Source: Hordeum vulgare subsp. vulgare (Eukaryota > Streptophyta > Magnoliopsida > Poales > Poaceae). Taken from it: a DNA stretch of 64,000 nt. Positions 47,486 through 57,291 of this stretch are shown here, piece after piece. Numbering within the stretch: the stretch's first letter is position 1; each line of letters begins with the position of its first letter. The notes beneath the pieces are model-generated. The model had not been told where the DNA came from and searched no databases. It was given only the letters and a program-made list of their open reading frames with translations. The position numbers and the translations under genes are program-made. The stretch lies in contig NC_058521.1 in the NCBI RefSeq assembly GCF_904849725.1, positions 561,802,176-561,866,175 on the forward strand, in the 5' to 3' direction.

Positions 47486-49338
47486 TCAAGTGACGAAGTC
47501 GTGCAGCAGCTGCGACGACGACGAGGCGAACCGCTGCCGGTCGTCGGCGCCGTTGAGGAAGTCGAAGTCGCCGGGGTTGCCGTACAGCAGGCCCTGCTGC
47601 TCGGGCGGCACGTGGCCGGCGTTGCTGTTGTTGTTGCAGTGCTGCAGGCCCAGCGTCAGCGAGACGCTGCCGCCGAGGTCGCCCATGTTGCCGCCGTACC
47701 CCACGAACCTGGCGTCGTCGCCGTGGTGCGCGAACGCGTCCTGCAGGAGGCTGCCGCCGCCCGGCCCGTGGTGGTTCAGGCTGAGCCCCCCTGGCGCGTA
47801 CGTCGTGCCCATGTCGCCGCCGCCGAGGCTGGACAGCGGACCGGCGTCCATGCTGGCCACCGGCTCCGACTTGTAGGCGATGAGCAGCTGGCTTGCGCCG
47901 GCATGCGCCGACGTGCTCTGGAACTCGTCGCGGTCCTGGTCCTCGGAGCACGCCGCCTCGTCGACCTTGCCGTGCTTGTTGTTGCCGGCGTTCTCCGACG
48001 ACGAGTTGGTGGAGTCCATCTCCGCGCCGAACTCCTCCTTGTACATCTCCTCCACCATCGGCTTCCACAGGCGGACGCGCGCGTTGATGAACCAGTTCGA
48101 CACCTGCCCTCTGGACAAGCCGGCCTGCCTCGCCAGCATCACCTTCTCCGAGTCTTTCGGGTACCTGCGTCGATCATGGTGGATCGGTGAGCACAGATGA
48201 GAGGAGTAGATTGGTCAACTGCATGGGCGGCGCGGTGGGTAGCTTACGGGTGGAGGAAGTGCTCGAAGAGCCAGGCGCGGAGGACGGAGACGGCGGACTC
48301 CGGGAGGCCGCGCTGGGGCCGCCACGCGTGCTGCGGCTGCTGCATCATGCCGAACTGCTGCATGGCGCGTTGCTGCCGGAGGTGCTGGTCGATGTACCGC
48401 AGCCGGGACAGCCCACCCGCGCCGGAGCCGTCCTGAGGCTCGCCGAGGCTCCGCCGCGCCGACTGCACCTGCGCGCCGATCGCGTCCCGCAGCGACCGGA
48501 AGTGCCGGGAGATCGTCTGCAGGGCCAGCGCCGTGTAAGGCCTCGCCGCGCCGGAGCCGGCCACTGCGTCGAACGACGACACCACCATCTGCATCTGCTG
48601 GTGGTAGTGCCTGTACCGCCGATCCACCTGGTCCAGCATGGCCATTAGCGCCGTCACCTTGTTCTGGAGGTCCTGCCTCTCCGCCGGCGACAGCTCGGCG
48701 GTGGAGCTCCCCTCGTTCTCATCGCCCTTGTCGCCCTCGACCTTGCCGCACTCGCCGTTGCCGGCCGAGTCGTCCTTCCTGTCCCCCTTCCTCTTGATCG
48801 CGTCCCGGACGCTCACCACCTCGTCCAGCAGCTCGCGCGCCGCCTTCAGAAACCTCGAGTTCTGCACGTACACGTTCACCTGCGCGTTCCTGCTCGCCGC
48901 CATCGCCATCGCCGATTGGTTCGGGCTCATCAAGGAGGGGGAAGCGGCCGCAGTCATGCCGCCCGGACGGCCATACTGGTAGAGGGACACCGGCACCTGC
49001 GAGCCGAGGCTGAGCGACAGGCCGCCCTGGTGACTACGCTGCCCGGCCGACGCGCCGCCGTCTCCCATGAGCATCTGCGTCTGCAGGCCGCCGATCTCAG
49101 CTCCGTCCCTCGAGTTCATGAACGCGGCCTGCTCGTCATCCCCGCCGTCGCCACCGCCACCGTGCGCGATGTGGCTCTGCTGCACGATGGACGCCGGGAG
49201 CGGGATCAGGCCGCCGGTCGAGGAGTCCGGGTATTGGTTGGACATGGGGTAGTGGTGGTGGAACGACATGTCGGCGCCGCCTCCGCCGCCGCCGGCGAGG
49301 CCCCTCTGATCGTTTGAAGCGGAGAAGAACGTGGCCAT
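47486..49338 (-). CDS. BEL1-like (BELL) TALE homeodomain transcription factor
   Basis: Two coding exons, 49338-48248 and 48164-47486, joined across an 83-base GT-AG intron, give 589 residues. Start: ATG 49338 ([11 protein letters not shown]). Domains: GGLSLSLGS (about 105-113, ZIBEL-like); the POX region of SKY and BELL boxes (about 159-290: [15 protein letters not shown], then [15 protein letters not shown] and FRSLRDAI); the homeodomain (about 338-400: WRPQRGLPE, the TALE Pro-Tyr-Pro at 364-366, and [12 protein letters not shown]); and a C-terminal ZIBEL motif [12 protein letters not shown] proteins act in the nucleus, typically as heterodimers with KNOX proteins, to control meristem, organ boundary, leaf and inflorescence development. 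Ser/Gly/Gln-rich linkers are normal for the family. The frame is intact with all key homeodomain residues, so it looks functional. Which BLH paralogue it is cannot be told without a tree. Overlapping + strand ORFs are GC-rich shadows. Confidence 0.96.
48165..48247 (-). other. Coding intron of the BELL gene
   Basis: An 83-base intron with GTAAGC donor at 48247 and CGCAG acceptor ending at 48165. It splits the Pro codon of the TALE Pro-Tyr-Pro loop (LHP/YPKDSEK). Without splicing, translation would stop at a TAA just inside the intron (48244-48246). Confidence 0.93.
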
Positions 49339-49673
49339 CCGATCCTCTTCAGATGCAAATGCAGTCTATCATCACAAGGGTACCACTGTCGACGCTTGGG
49401 AAGGTTCAAGTTCTGTCTTGAGTGTGTCGAACTGAAGAAATAGAGAATCGGAAACTGTCAGTAAATCCTGCCTACTATTGTCAGAAAACGATTTCATCTT
49501 GCTCCTAAATTCAAATCACAGTAGCAAATAGCATAATTAGGCACGGCGCGCAAGTTCAACTGTGCGTCGACATACTGTACTGAATTAGGCAGAAGTGTGA
49601 TATGAGTGGACTAGGCAAGAATAACTGCAAATTCATTCAGAAAATTACAAGAGAAAAGTGGAAGAATTCTACT

Positions 49674-49739
49674 GCAAGTGAAGTAAATCAAAAGGATGGA
49701 ATGGATGCAAGTGAAGTAAATCAAAAGGATGGAATGGAT
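49674..49739. repeat. 33-bp tandem duplication
   Basis: Two adjacent perfect copies of a 33-base unit starting GCAAGTGAAGTAAATC, in a predicted 5' UTR intron of the BELL gene. Confidence 0.95.
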
Positions 49740-50040
49740 CCAACAGAATTGAAAGCATGTATCTACCTGGAAGAACAAACTTCAGATCACCGTACTTCCT
49801 CAACACACAGTCCCTCAGCCTTCTTTCTGAGGTACCACCTGCATACAAAAAGAAACCGAAGCATTTCCACTCAGCTGATGAAACCAGCATATAATTTCAG
49901 GAAAACACCAGTCCAAATCAGTAGTACCTATCAAGAGGGAAAAAAAGGCCTAACTGGACTAGACTTGACTTGAGAGAAACTAAGAGCACGCAAAAATATC
50001 AGTCACTATACTACCACTTAGCAATTCAGAGACCGAACTT

Positions 50041-50096
50041 GGCAAGAATAGCTAAAACACGAAGCAGTGGCAAGAATAGCTAAAACACGAAGCAGT
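50041..50096. repeat. 28-bp tandem duplication
   Basis: Two adjacent perfect copies of a 28-base unit starting GGCAAGAATAGCTAAAAC, in the first predicted leader intron of the BELL gene. Confidence 0.95.
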
Positions 50097-50487
50097 TTTT
50101 CCAGTTGGTATGGTGCTGTGCTGCTGCACCAGCCAAGGCGCCAACCACAAGTAGGTAAGCAGGAACAGAGAGCTCAACAAGCAAGAAAAGAAGCCACAAC
50201 CACACCAAGAATCCACACAGAAACCAAAACACCTAACAGAAACCTGTCGCTCACTGAATCATCTGCAGGTTCATGGACGCAAAGAGCAAGGCAGAGCTTG
50301 ATAAGACAATAAACCTCTACACATACCTCTGCAAGAACCGGCTTTGAGGCCAAACAAGAGCAAGAGCAAGGAGCCTCTTCTTCTTGGGTGGTGCTATCTG
50401 TTCAGAGTTCTTGCGACAGAAGACCGGCCGGGGACAGAGGGCCGATCCCAGGGATTCTAAAGAGGGGATTAGCAGCGAGGGAGGGAG

Positions 50488-50515
50488 GATTATTTATTAT
50501 CTATACAATAACCAA
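50488..50515 (-). promoter_or_regulatory. Possible core promoter of the BELL gene
   Basis: The minus strand reads TTGTATAGATAATAAATAATC, an AT-rich TATA-like block, followed by CCTCCCTCCCTCG and a leader that leads into the predicted first exon. A start near 50465 would fit. There is no direct evidence. Confidence 0.35.
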
Positions 50516-51483
50516 GAACGCTCCTGGGGTTGTATGTATCTCGTTTGCTTTTTGGTGTTCTTCTCTTCTCTTTTGGTTGTTGCTATGGCTCCTTCCCTGA
50601 CCAATAATATACCCCCCGCCAATGAGGAGGGCCTGCCTAACACTATCTCCCCGCAAATCCCTAAAGAAAACCCCACCACCGTTTTTGTTTGTTTCCCTCT
50701 CGCCTATTATTCCTCCCTATCCTCCTCTTTACCCCGCTCGTTTTCTCACGTAGGATTTGCTGCTTTGAGCGCGTGCGTCACGCTCAGGCCGCCGGGATCT
50801 CGACGGCCGGGATCGAGACACCTACGCTAGTTCGATCTCCGCCGTTGACATGAGACCGATGCGCTTTTCAGGCATGCTTCAGTTCAGTTGTGACTCACAT
50901 GATAATAAATCAAGATGAAGAATATGCTTCCAGATGCAAGTGTTTTTTTAATTTTCCTTCTGAACAATTAGACAATTCAGAATTTCAAATTTGACGAACG
51001 GAGCGAGGGGGGAAAAAAATGGAGCCCTCGCTTTTATGCTACTATAAAAACGCGTAGATTCTTGCCAGTTTTGAGTGACCTTGCAGCAAGCATACTTGTT
51101 GGGCAGTTCGGTTCAGTTAGTCCACTCAGTGCACAGAAAAGAAAAGCAGGTCCATCACCCTCCTCACTTGTTGGGCGTTGTTTTTGGCTGAAAAGCATCC
51201 CCAAGTTGCCATTTGTAGCTGATTCTCCCGGGCGCCTTGATTGCGAGGGCACCAATCGGAAAAACTTTCAGTAGGTGATGCCATCTGTTAAGACGTATTA
51301 GTCCCCTAACCACCAGTTGGTAGACCTAAAACCCTCTTTCCTTCCTCCTCCTCAACCTTCCGTATCTCCCAACTGATCATCAGATGCTCCTAAGCAACTG
51401 CATGCATAGGGGACGACGCTGACATCTCACAGAAAGCCCTACCTACATACACATACACATACATTTGCAGCATGACCAAATCT

Positions 51484-51519
51484 TCTCTCTTCTCTTCTCT
51501 TCTCTTCTCTTCTCTTCTC
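51484..51519. repeat. (TCTCT)n microsatellite
   Basis: About seven pentanucleotide repeats of TCTCT/CTCTT without interruption. Confidence 0.95.
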
Positions 51520-53241
51520 GGGTTGAAAGTGCATGAACAGGAGGGAGGAGGATATGATGAGATAACTAATGCCCCACCCTTTATTTTTCCGTTTGGTGGC
51601 AGCACTTGCTTTTGAAATTGGACATGTGGTAGTGATGTGCAAGGACGAGTGTTTCCATGGTCCCCCTCCAATCATGAATTTGACCCCTCAACCCCCTTGC
51701 CGTTGCTTTGCGGGTCGTCTCGCTGAGCGGCGGGCCAGCCACGAAAGGCGCGGGATTCGGCGTAAATCCGGCGAACAGCCGGGTGCAGTTTTACGATGAA
51801 ATTTGTTATAGTGTTGTCTCTGTTCCTCGGCTCAAATAGGTGGATATAGCGTGCACGTATCAAGTTTGCGATTATTCGTAGTTTATGTGGAAGATATAAT
51901 GTGAATCAAGTAATAGTTCTTCGAAATAACTTTACCGATTTCAGTACGTTTCGTGATTTATTCCAAGCTATCAGAAGATATTTTTGAATGTCACCGTCAT
52001 GCCTTTTATTATCGGGGAACACATGTCACATCCCATTTAATTTGTTTTCCTTTATTTGTTTTATTTTGTGAAAACCTAGAATTCTAGTCACCACGGGCCA
52101 GAGAATCAAACTAGAGAGCCTTCAATGCATGACAACAGTATTCAGCATGGTGACAGTGATCTTCATAGGTTCGAGTGAGCTGTTGCCAGCGGTTTCGAGG
52201 TTCAAATGATCTAATGTTGTATTTTGTCCAATTGTAGGATCTTCATAAGGTTTTCTCATTGTTGCAACCTTTACAAGATATGACATCATATAGTTCAGCA
52301 GGGATCAACCACTCCTACCATTTATTCATGCAGATGTAAGTATGTAGTAGTAAGGTATGGTGTACTCTGTTTTGATTAGAGAGCAATCTAAAATAGGTAC
52401 AAAATGTGAAGTTCACAATCCTTATTTCTGAAGAAACATAGGGGCAATCATTCCTAACAGCACTCATGTTGACGCACATAAAGAAGGGAAATGTGAAGCT
52501 CACAATCCTTAATTTCCAAGAAAAACACAGGTCATGTCGTGATTAGTTATAGACGATGCCGGATGGTTCACATCACCACCACCTACAGGCCACAGCTAGC
52601 TAACAGATATGTCGGCCGCGGCCGGCCCCGGGAACGGAGAAGCTTCACGGTTCAGCCCGGCCGGTGCCTGCTCCTGCTACCCAACCCAGCGGCCATTGTA
52701 GCTGCCTAGCTAGCTACCAGCTCCCTTCCATGCTACGTGTCCCTCCTCTGAAAGGCTGAAGCCTCACCAAATACGTCCAAGACCTTTGTAATTAACCAAT
52801 TGCTTTGCTAGTACTCCTAGTAGCTAATTGTCCTCGGCTTCTTGTCCCACCTTTTGCTTTGCTTATCTCTGAATTCTTAAACAAGCTAGCTAGGTGACCT
52901 CAGTTCCGTCAGTTCGTCACCGGATCGAATTGGGCGATCGCGCGCGCGGTGTCGTCGCGCGATTCGCCTACGATTGATTTAGGATTCGTGACCAGTGGAA
53001 GTTCCCAATGATTGATTAACTGGAGGGGCTAGCCTAGCAGTGCGGGATAATAGAGAACAAACTCCCGGCACTTCCGTGGACTGCTGATGAGCAGTCCGTT
53101 GAAAGCCCATTTTGTTGACGTGGGTGCGAGCGTGACCAATCATCGGCGCAGAAAACAGTACCAGAAAAGATGAATTAAGCTGTCACGTCAACGGAAAAGA
53201 TTAGGAGAAGAGCTGAAGCATGGAGAGATATCCGATGAACA

Positions 53242-53266
53242 AGAGAGAGAGAGAGAGAGAGAGAGA
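53242..53266. repeat. (AG)n microsatellite
   Basis: About 12 uninterrupted AG dinucleotides. Confidence 0.95.
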
Positions 53267-53931
53267 ACAAGTGGCGGCTTCACGCGAACGTTGCTGAGGG
53301 TGCCTAGGCTATGCTGCTGGCTAGGCCTATGTGTGTGGGTGATACCTAGGGTCTGCTTGGACGAGGACAGGAGCACGTACGTACACATTGTTATATTATC
53401 CTAGCGTTGGTGGCGGGCTCTGGATGGCTTGGGTTGTGATTAAGAAATGAGAGGAGAAAAATCGGGGTAGCTAGCTTAGTAGAGACAAGGGTTTATCTTT
53501 ACAAGAACGACAAGGAGGAGGAGGAGGAAGAAGAATGTCTTCTGAATCGATGGTGGCGGCCATAGAAAACGGGCAGTGCTTTGGTACTTTGTTTCGTTGC
53601 GTTGGGAAATGGATCTCTGCCGAACGATGAGGGGTTGGGTAGAGTAGAATTTTCTGGTGAGCTCACGTGAATCGCGCGGGGACGAGTCGGCGATGACGGC
53701 ATCATAGGCTCGGCTCGGCTAGATGATGAGCGAGGCCACCTAACCCGGTAACACGTCTCGTGCTGCAACGGCGTTGTTTTCCATGCATGGCGCCTTCTTT
53801 CTGGCTTTGTTTCAGGTCAGTTTACATTTTGCGATCGGATTGTCGGCGAGCTTGGAAGCTCGATCCGGGTGGGATAGAGCCAATCGTGGCTCGGTTGGCC
53901 TTGCACATATGCAGCTTTCGACTCATGTAAT

Positions 53932-54070
53932 CACACGTAGAAAACGGGACTATAGCCCCGGTTCATGAATCGAGACTAATGCTAGCTCTGGTTCGGCTCC
54001 GAACCGGGGCTAATGATCCTCCAGGGACGGGGGGGAGGGATTAGTCCCGGTTCTTATTACGAACCGGGTG
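53932..54070. repeat. CACTA terminal and subterminal repeats
   Basis: Repeated GGTTC/GAACCGGG and CGGGACTA/TAGTCCCGG motifs in both orientations (for example GCCCCGGTTC, CGAACCGGGGCTAATG, TTAGTCCCGGTTC and ACGAACCGGG). Such arrays are transposase-binding sites in CACTA elements. Confidence 0.75.
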
Positions 54071-54168
54071 TATTGCTTCGCTGCCTTTTCTTTTTGAGCA
54101 ATTTTTAGGGTTTAGGTTTTGCATTAAATTGAATGGGGCTATTTTGTTGTTCCCTAATTTCCCATTTA

Positions 54169-54418
54169 CTCCCTCCGTCACGGTTTAGAAGGCATGATTA
54201 GTCCCGATTGGTTGTGAGATGTAGTAGGTGTAGATACTAATGCGCCTATTCAACTAAGAAAATACTAGTACTAATGCGTGAGCAGCAAATTGGAAGGGCG
54301 CATGCATGAGTAATACTATTACTAATTAATAGAAGTAATTGCTTTCGCGCCTTAAACCTTATCTATTGTGAAAATGCACGCAAGTTTAACTGTGCCTTCT
54401 AAACCGTGACGGAGAGAG
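54169..54418. mobile_element. Stowaway (Tc1/Mariner) MITE
   Basis: A 250-bp element flanked by TA (54167-54168 and 54419-54420). Terminal inverted repeats of about 26 bases, starting CTCCCTCCGTCACGG and ending CCGTGACGGAGAGAG, match with one mismatch. It has no coding capacity. It sits inside the CACTA element, so it inserted later. Confidence 0.95.
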
Positions 54419-54849
54419 TATTTGTTTTGGACACTCTTTAATTCTTGTTTTGCACTAAATTGGATGGAACATACACAATAATAAATAAACAACTATATTG
54501 CACATCATTGTCATGAATATATTACATCATCTCATCCGTCGTGTTTTGTCGAACATATTACAAAATGTAGACATGAGTTACATGCACATATGCATCTTTT
54601 TTACACTTTAACATTTCATCTGAATTGCATCGACGGGCAATAGTATTATTCCTTCACATCTAGGACCTCTGCATCTAAGAATCCGGCAATTTCCTCTTGA
54701 AGTGCTCGTACACGTTCCTGTGGTAGAAGACCGTCCCATAACCATTCGATCTAATTTAAAGAAGGGGTCAATATATATCAATGAAACCGAACACAATTGA
54801 CGGTAATAAAATAAAGTAGCGAGTATTGTTTATCGTACTTCAATTTTTT

Positions 54850-55600
54850 TATGTCCCGGTTTTTGCCATCTCATGGGTCGTGTGGCGAATGAAATCGCAA
54901 ACATAGTATCCACATAAATTGTTCCCATGTTCCTGCCTCAAGCACTTTACGAGAACAAAGTTCAAACAAAAACATAATCAAGAATGATAATTGTATTGAA
55001 ACTAGAATAAAGAGATGTGCGGATCTAGCTAGTAGTTACTTACATCCATTTGTCTAAATGTAAGCTCTAGATTCCAAACACCCCAACACTTGGCGGTGAA
55101 CCGTTTCCAAGCCCTGCCAAAAAAAGAAAATGAATAAAGGAGTTCTATATTAATAACTTGCTATCAGGAAATGAACGAAAAGTTGCCGATATAGTGCCAT
55201 AATGATTGAAATTACCTCTCGAGGCATTCCTGCATGTTCGTCCAATCAGCGAGGGATGTGCGTTTCGGTTCCATGATTTTTACTAATCCATCGTCAGGTA
55301 CAATGATTAACAGAATAAAGTGGAACATGTGCACGCATAACGAGTCAATTATACACTTAATAACATTGAGTAAGCGAAAATAGAATGTGTGTAGTAACAC
55401 TCACTTGAAGTTGTAAGGAAATAATATTTCCCTTTTGGTAGCGGAAATCCTTAACCCTTGTACCAAGTTATTCTCTGTCTTGCTGGGATCGAGTGCGAGA
55501 CTTTTTTCATGAATGAAATATGTGTCAATGAACCCAATGTCATAGATTCTTCCTCTTTTGCATTCAAGAATCTTTATTCTGCAAAATTAATATAGTAATG
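54850..55600 (-). pseudogene. CACTA-borne Ulp1/C48-like cysteine protease domain
   Basis: C-terminal half of a CACTA second ORF, split by stops, frameshifts or introns. In minus-strand order: KSLALDPSKTENNLVQGLRI (about 55510-55450); then HFILLIIVPDDGLVKIMEP, with the catalytic-type His at 55320-55322; then WKRFTAKCWGVWNLELTFRQ (about 55110-55040); then GNNLCGYYVCDFIRHT, with the catalytic-type Cys at 54912-54914. The order His, acidic residue, Gln/Asn, Cys is that of Ulp1 (SUMO protease-like, C48) domains carried by plant CACTA and MULE elements. The acidic position appears as Glu (KIMEP), and the aromatic after His is Phe rather than Trp. Gaps between blocks may be introns: GT/AG-like edges occur, but I did not model them. 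The biochemical role of these domains in transposons is not settled. Confidence 0.7.
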
Positions 55601-55841
55601 AGTAAGATTATACATGCAATGAACGAGCTGAGTAAGACTTAATGACATAAATTAATAATACTTACATACAATAGTCACTCATGATAGATTTGTCGAAGAC
55701 GTCTTGTTTGTATAACTGAAATAATTCGTCGAATTCAATCATTAGCAAGCCTTCTCCATGCCCATAATGCTAGTTTTTATATGCATAGTAGATCCAACTT
55801 TGTTGTTCAGCAGATGCTCGCATGTACTAGTTATGCAATCT

Positions 55842-57275
55842 TCACATTTTTGTTGGTAGCTCGTTGACTAACTCAGGTTTGATGAGAGGAGACCCGTGTC
55901 GGTACATGTATGTTACCTCAGCGAAATCGTGTATATGGTTTAAGTACCGATCAATAGACATGCCATGAGCCTTGGCCGCTTCTCCGTACAGTGCAACAAA
56001 CTCCGGATTGATATCAGTTGTTTCATCATACCTCTGCTCGACCGCAGCTCCGCTCGAGCACACCTTTGTATCACTTTGAGCGGGGGTCCCCATTGGTTTT
56101 TCTGTTGTCCGAGCTGGGCAACTGATTTCCCACTGGACGTACTACTCTTCGACCGCTACTTTTTTGCCTCAGCCTACTTGAGAATAGAGCATTCATTGTC
56201 TGCTAGCAACATTGGCGGGGGATCTGCAAGGGTATTCAGCATTTTCACACACGCGGCACGATCTTCTGGGGTGACCGGGAACTCTGGCTCTTTCGGCTTC
56301 TTCTTGTTAGCCATGTCTGCCATCCACTGTTGATACTGGGCGTCTGCCCTCTTCTTATTTTCCTCTCCACTATAGTCCCAAGGTCTCATCTCCATATCCT
56401 TATGAGGTACTTTTGAGAGGGGCGACAACTTACGTTTCGGTGATCAAAACCCCTTTCTGCCGCCACTATTAGCGGTGGTACGTTTCCGCTTTTTGCTCTA
56501 ATCCTCAATGGACGGAGACGGCTGACGGGGCGGTGGAGACGGCTGATGCGGCGGTGGAAACCGCTGCACTGGAGACTGGTGAGGCGGCGAAGACGACGGT
56601 TGCGCTGGAGACTGGTGAGGCGGCGAAGACGACGATTGCGCTGGAGACTGGTGAGGTGGAGGCGAAGAAGGATTGCTGCTCTGAGGAGTCGGTGGCCTTG
56701 CTGGCCAATTTGGAAGCAAGATGTGCTTCCTTGGCCATACAACAATCTGTTTCTTGACTTCTTCAAGTTTAGTCAAATCCCTATCTTCACCTGCAGGATA
56801 GTCCGGCTTCAGGTCCTCATAATCTTTCATCACTTCATCCACCACGACGACAGCATACCCTTTTGGAACCGGAGTGAAATGCCAAGTTGGATTATGTCCA
56901 ATTGGTATGGCCATGCCGACCGCCACCGTCAACCTTAAGTTAGCAACTTTCACCTTTAGCTCACAAGGTGTGCTCTCTGTGATATCATCCACTGGGTAGC
57001 GACAAGGAGGAGTCGTCGTCAGTGTATTATCATCACCATCATCCTGGAGCTGCGTGGAAGCGACATTGCTTTTCCAATTCGATGCAGCTTCTATCATGAG
57101 CCGCTGAGATTTGATCCTTCTGCAGCCGCTTTACTGCTTCTTCTACATTACGCAGCCGGCCTGCAGCAGCCGCTTTATCAGCTGCCTCCTTCTCCTTGTT
57201 CCTCGGAAAACGCAAGCATCCACGGCGGGGAGCCTGGTAAGCCTCGTGCTCGTCCTTTGTGTTCATCATTCCCAA
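55842..57275 (-). pseudogene. CACTA second-ORF N-terminal region (proline-rich), frameshifted
   Basis: Minus-strand pieces in several frames. 57275-57039 has a charged coiled-coil-like stretch (EKEAADKAAAAGRLRNVEEA). 57097-56498 includes VGMAIPIGHNPTWHFTPVP and then a Pro/Ser-rich repeat (PPHQSPAQ units, 36-base repeats at about 56565-56665). 56428-56174 includes PWDYSGEENKKRADAQYQQW. 56093-55842 includes INPEFVALYGEAAKAHGMSIDRYL. The order and style match the ORF linked to the Ulp1-like domain of Triticeae CACTA elements. Stops between pieces mean it is not functional as a single ORF. No TNP2-type transposase is present in the window. Confidence 0.65.
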
Positions 57276-57291
57276 GGGCGCGTGAGATCTC

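Larger units (their letters stand above)
49339..50470 (-). other. 5' UTR and UTR introns of the BELL gene (predicted)
   Basis: Three exon pieces can be proposed on the minus strand. The first ends at 50327 (CTTGCAGAG, then donor GTATGT). The second is 49838-49767, bounded by TATGCAG and by CTTCCAG/GTAGAT. The third starts near 49432 (TATTTCTTCAG acceptor) and runs into the ATG. The two introns would be about 488 and 334 bases. Leader introns are common in this family. The prediction rests on splice-site quality alone. Two short tandem duplications lie in the proposed introns (49674-49739 and 50041-50096). Confidence 0.55.
50516..53931. other. Intergenic sequence upstream of the BELL gene, no supported gene
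   Basis: Several frames of 60-150 codons are open, but none has a domain, codon bias or splice context that would support a gene. The stretch holds two microsatellites (listed separately), an ACATAC run at about 51446-51466, and a short GC-rich spot at 52610-52670 (GGCCGCGGCCGGCC). No transposon termini were recognised, so it may be relatively undisturbed promoter-distal sequence. Confidence 0.5.
53932..57291 (-). mobile_element. CACTA (En/Spm-type) DNA transposon, decayed and interrupted
   Basis: The left edge at about 53932 (CACACGTAGAAAACGGGACTA) resembles the CACTGGTAGAAAA terminus of Triticeae CACTA elements. It is followed by inverted and direct subterminal repeats based on GGGACTA and CCCGGTTC up to about 54070. 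Minus-strand coding remnants are typical of the second CACTA ORF. The other terminus is not seen because a Copia LTR begins at 57292. A Stowaway MITE has inserted near the left end. Confidence 0.75.

Noticed and set aside
47369..48648. Long + strand ORFs (up to 273 codons) opposite the BELL gene
   Set aside because: They lie antisense to intact BELL exons with high GC, are rich in Arg/Ala/Val from complementary codons, have no domain and cross the real intron.
48638..49317. + strand ORFs opposite BELL exon 1 (114-133 codons)
   Set aside because: Shadows of the GC-rich coding exon; no independent promoter, domain or splice logic.
50384..50830. 148-codon + strand ORF next to the BELL promoter
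   Set aside because: Overlaps the predicted BELL first exon and promoter, has no domain, and its composition looks non-coding. A small membrane protein (SLLVVAMAPSL) cannot be fully excluded.
52600..52680. GC-rich spot (GGCCGCGGCCGGCC) as a CpG-island promoter
   Set aside because: Very short, with no ORF, TATA or splice signals downstream on either strand.
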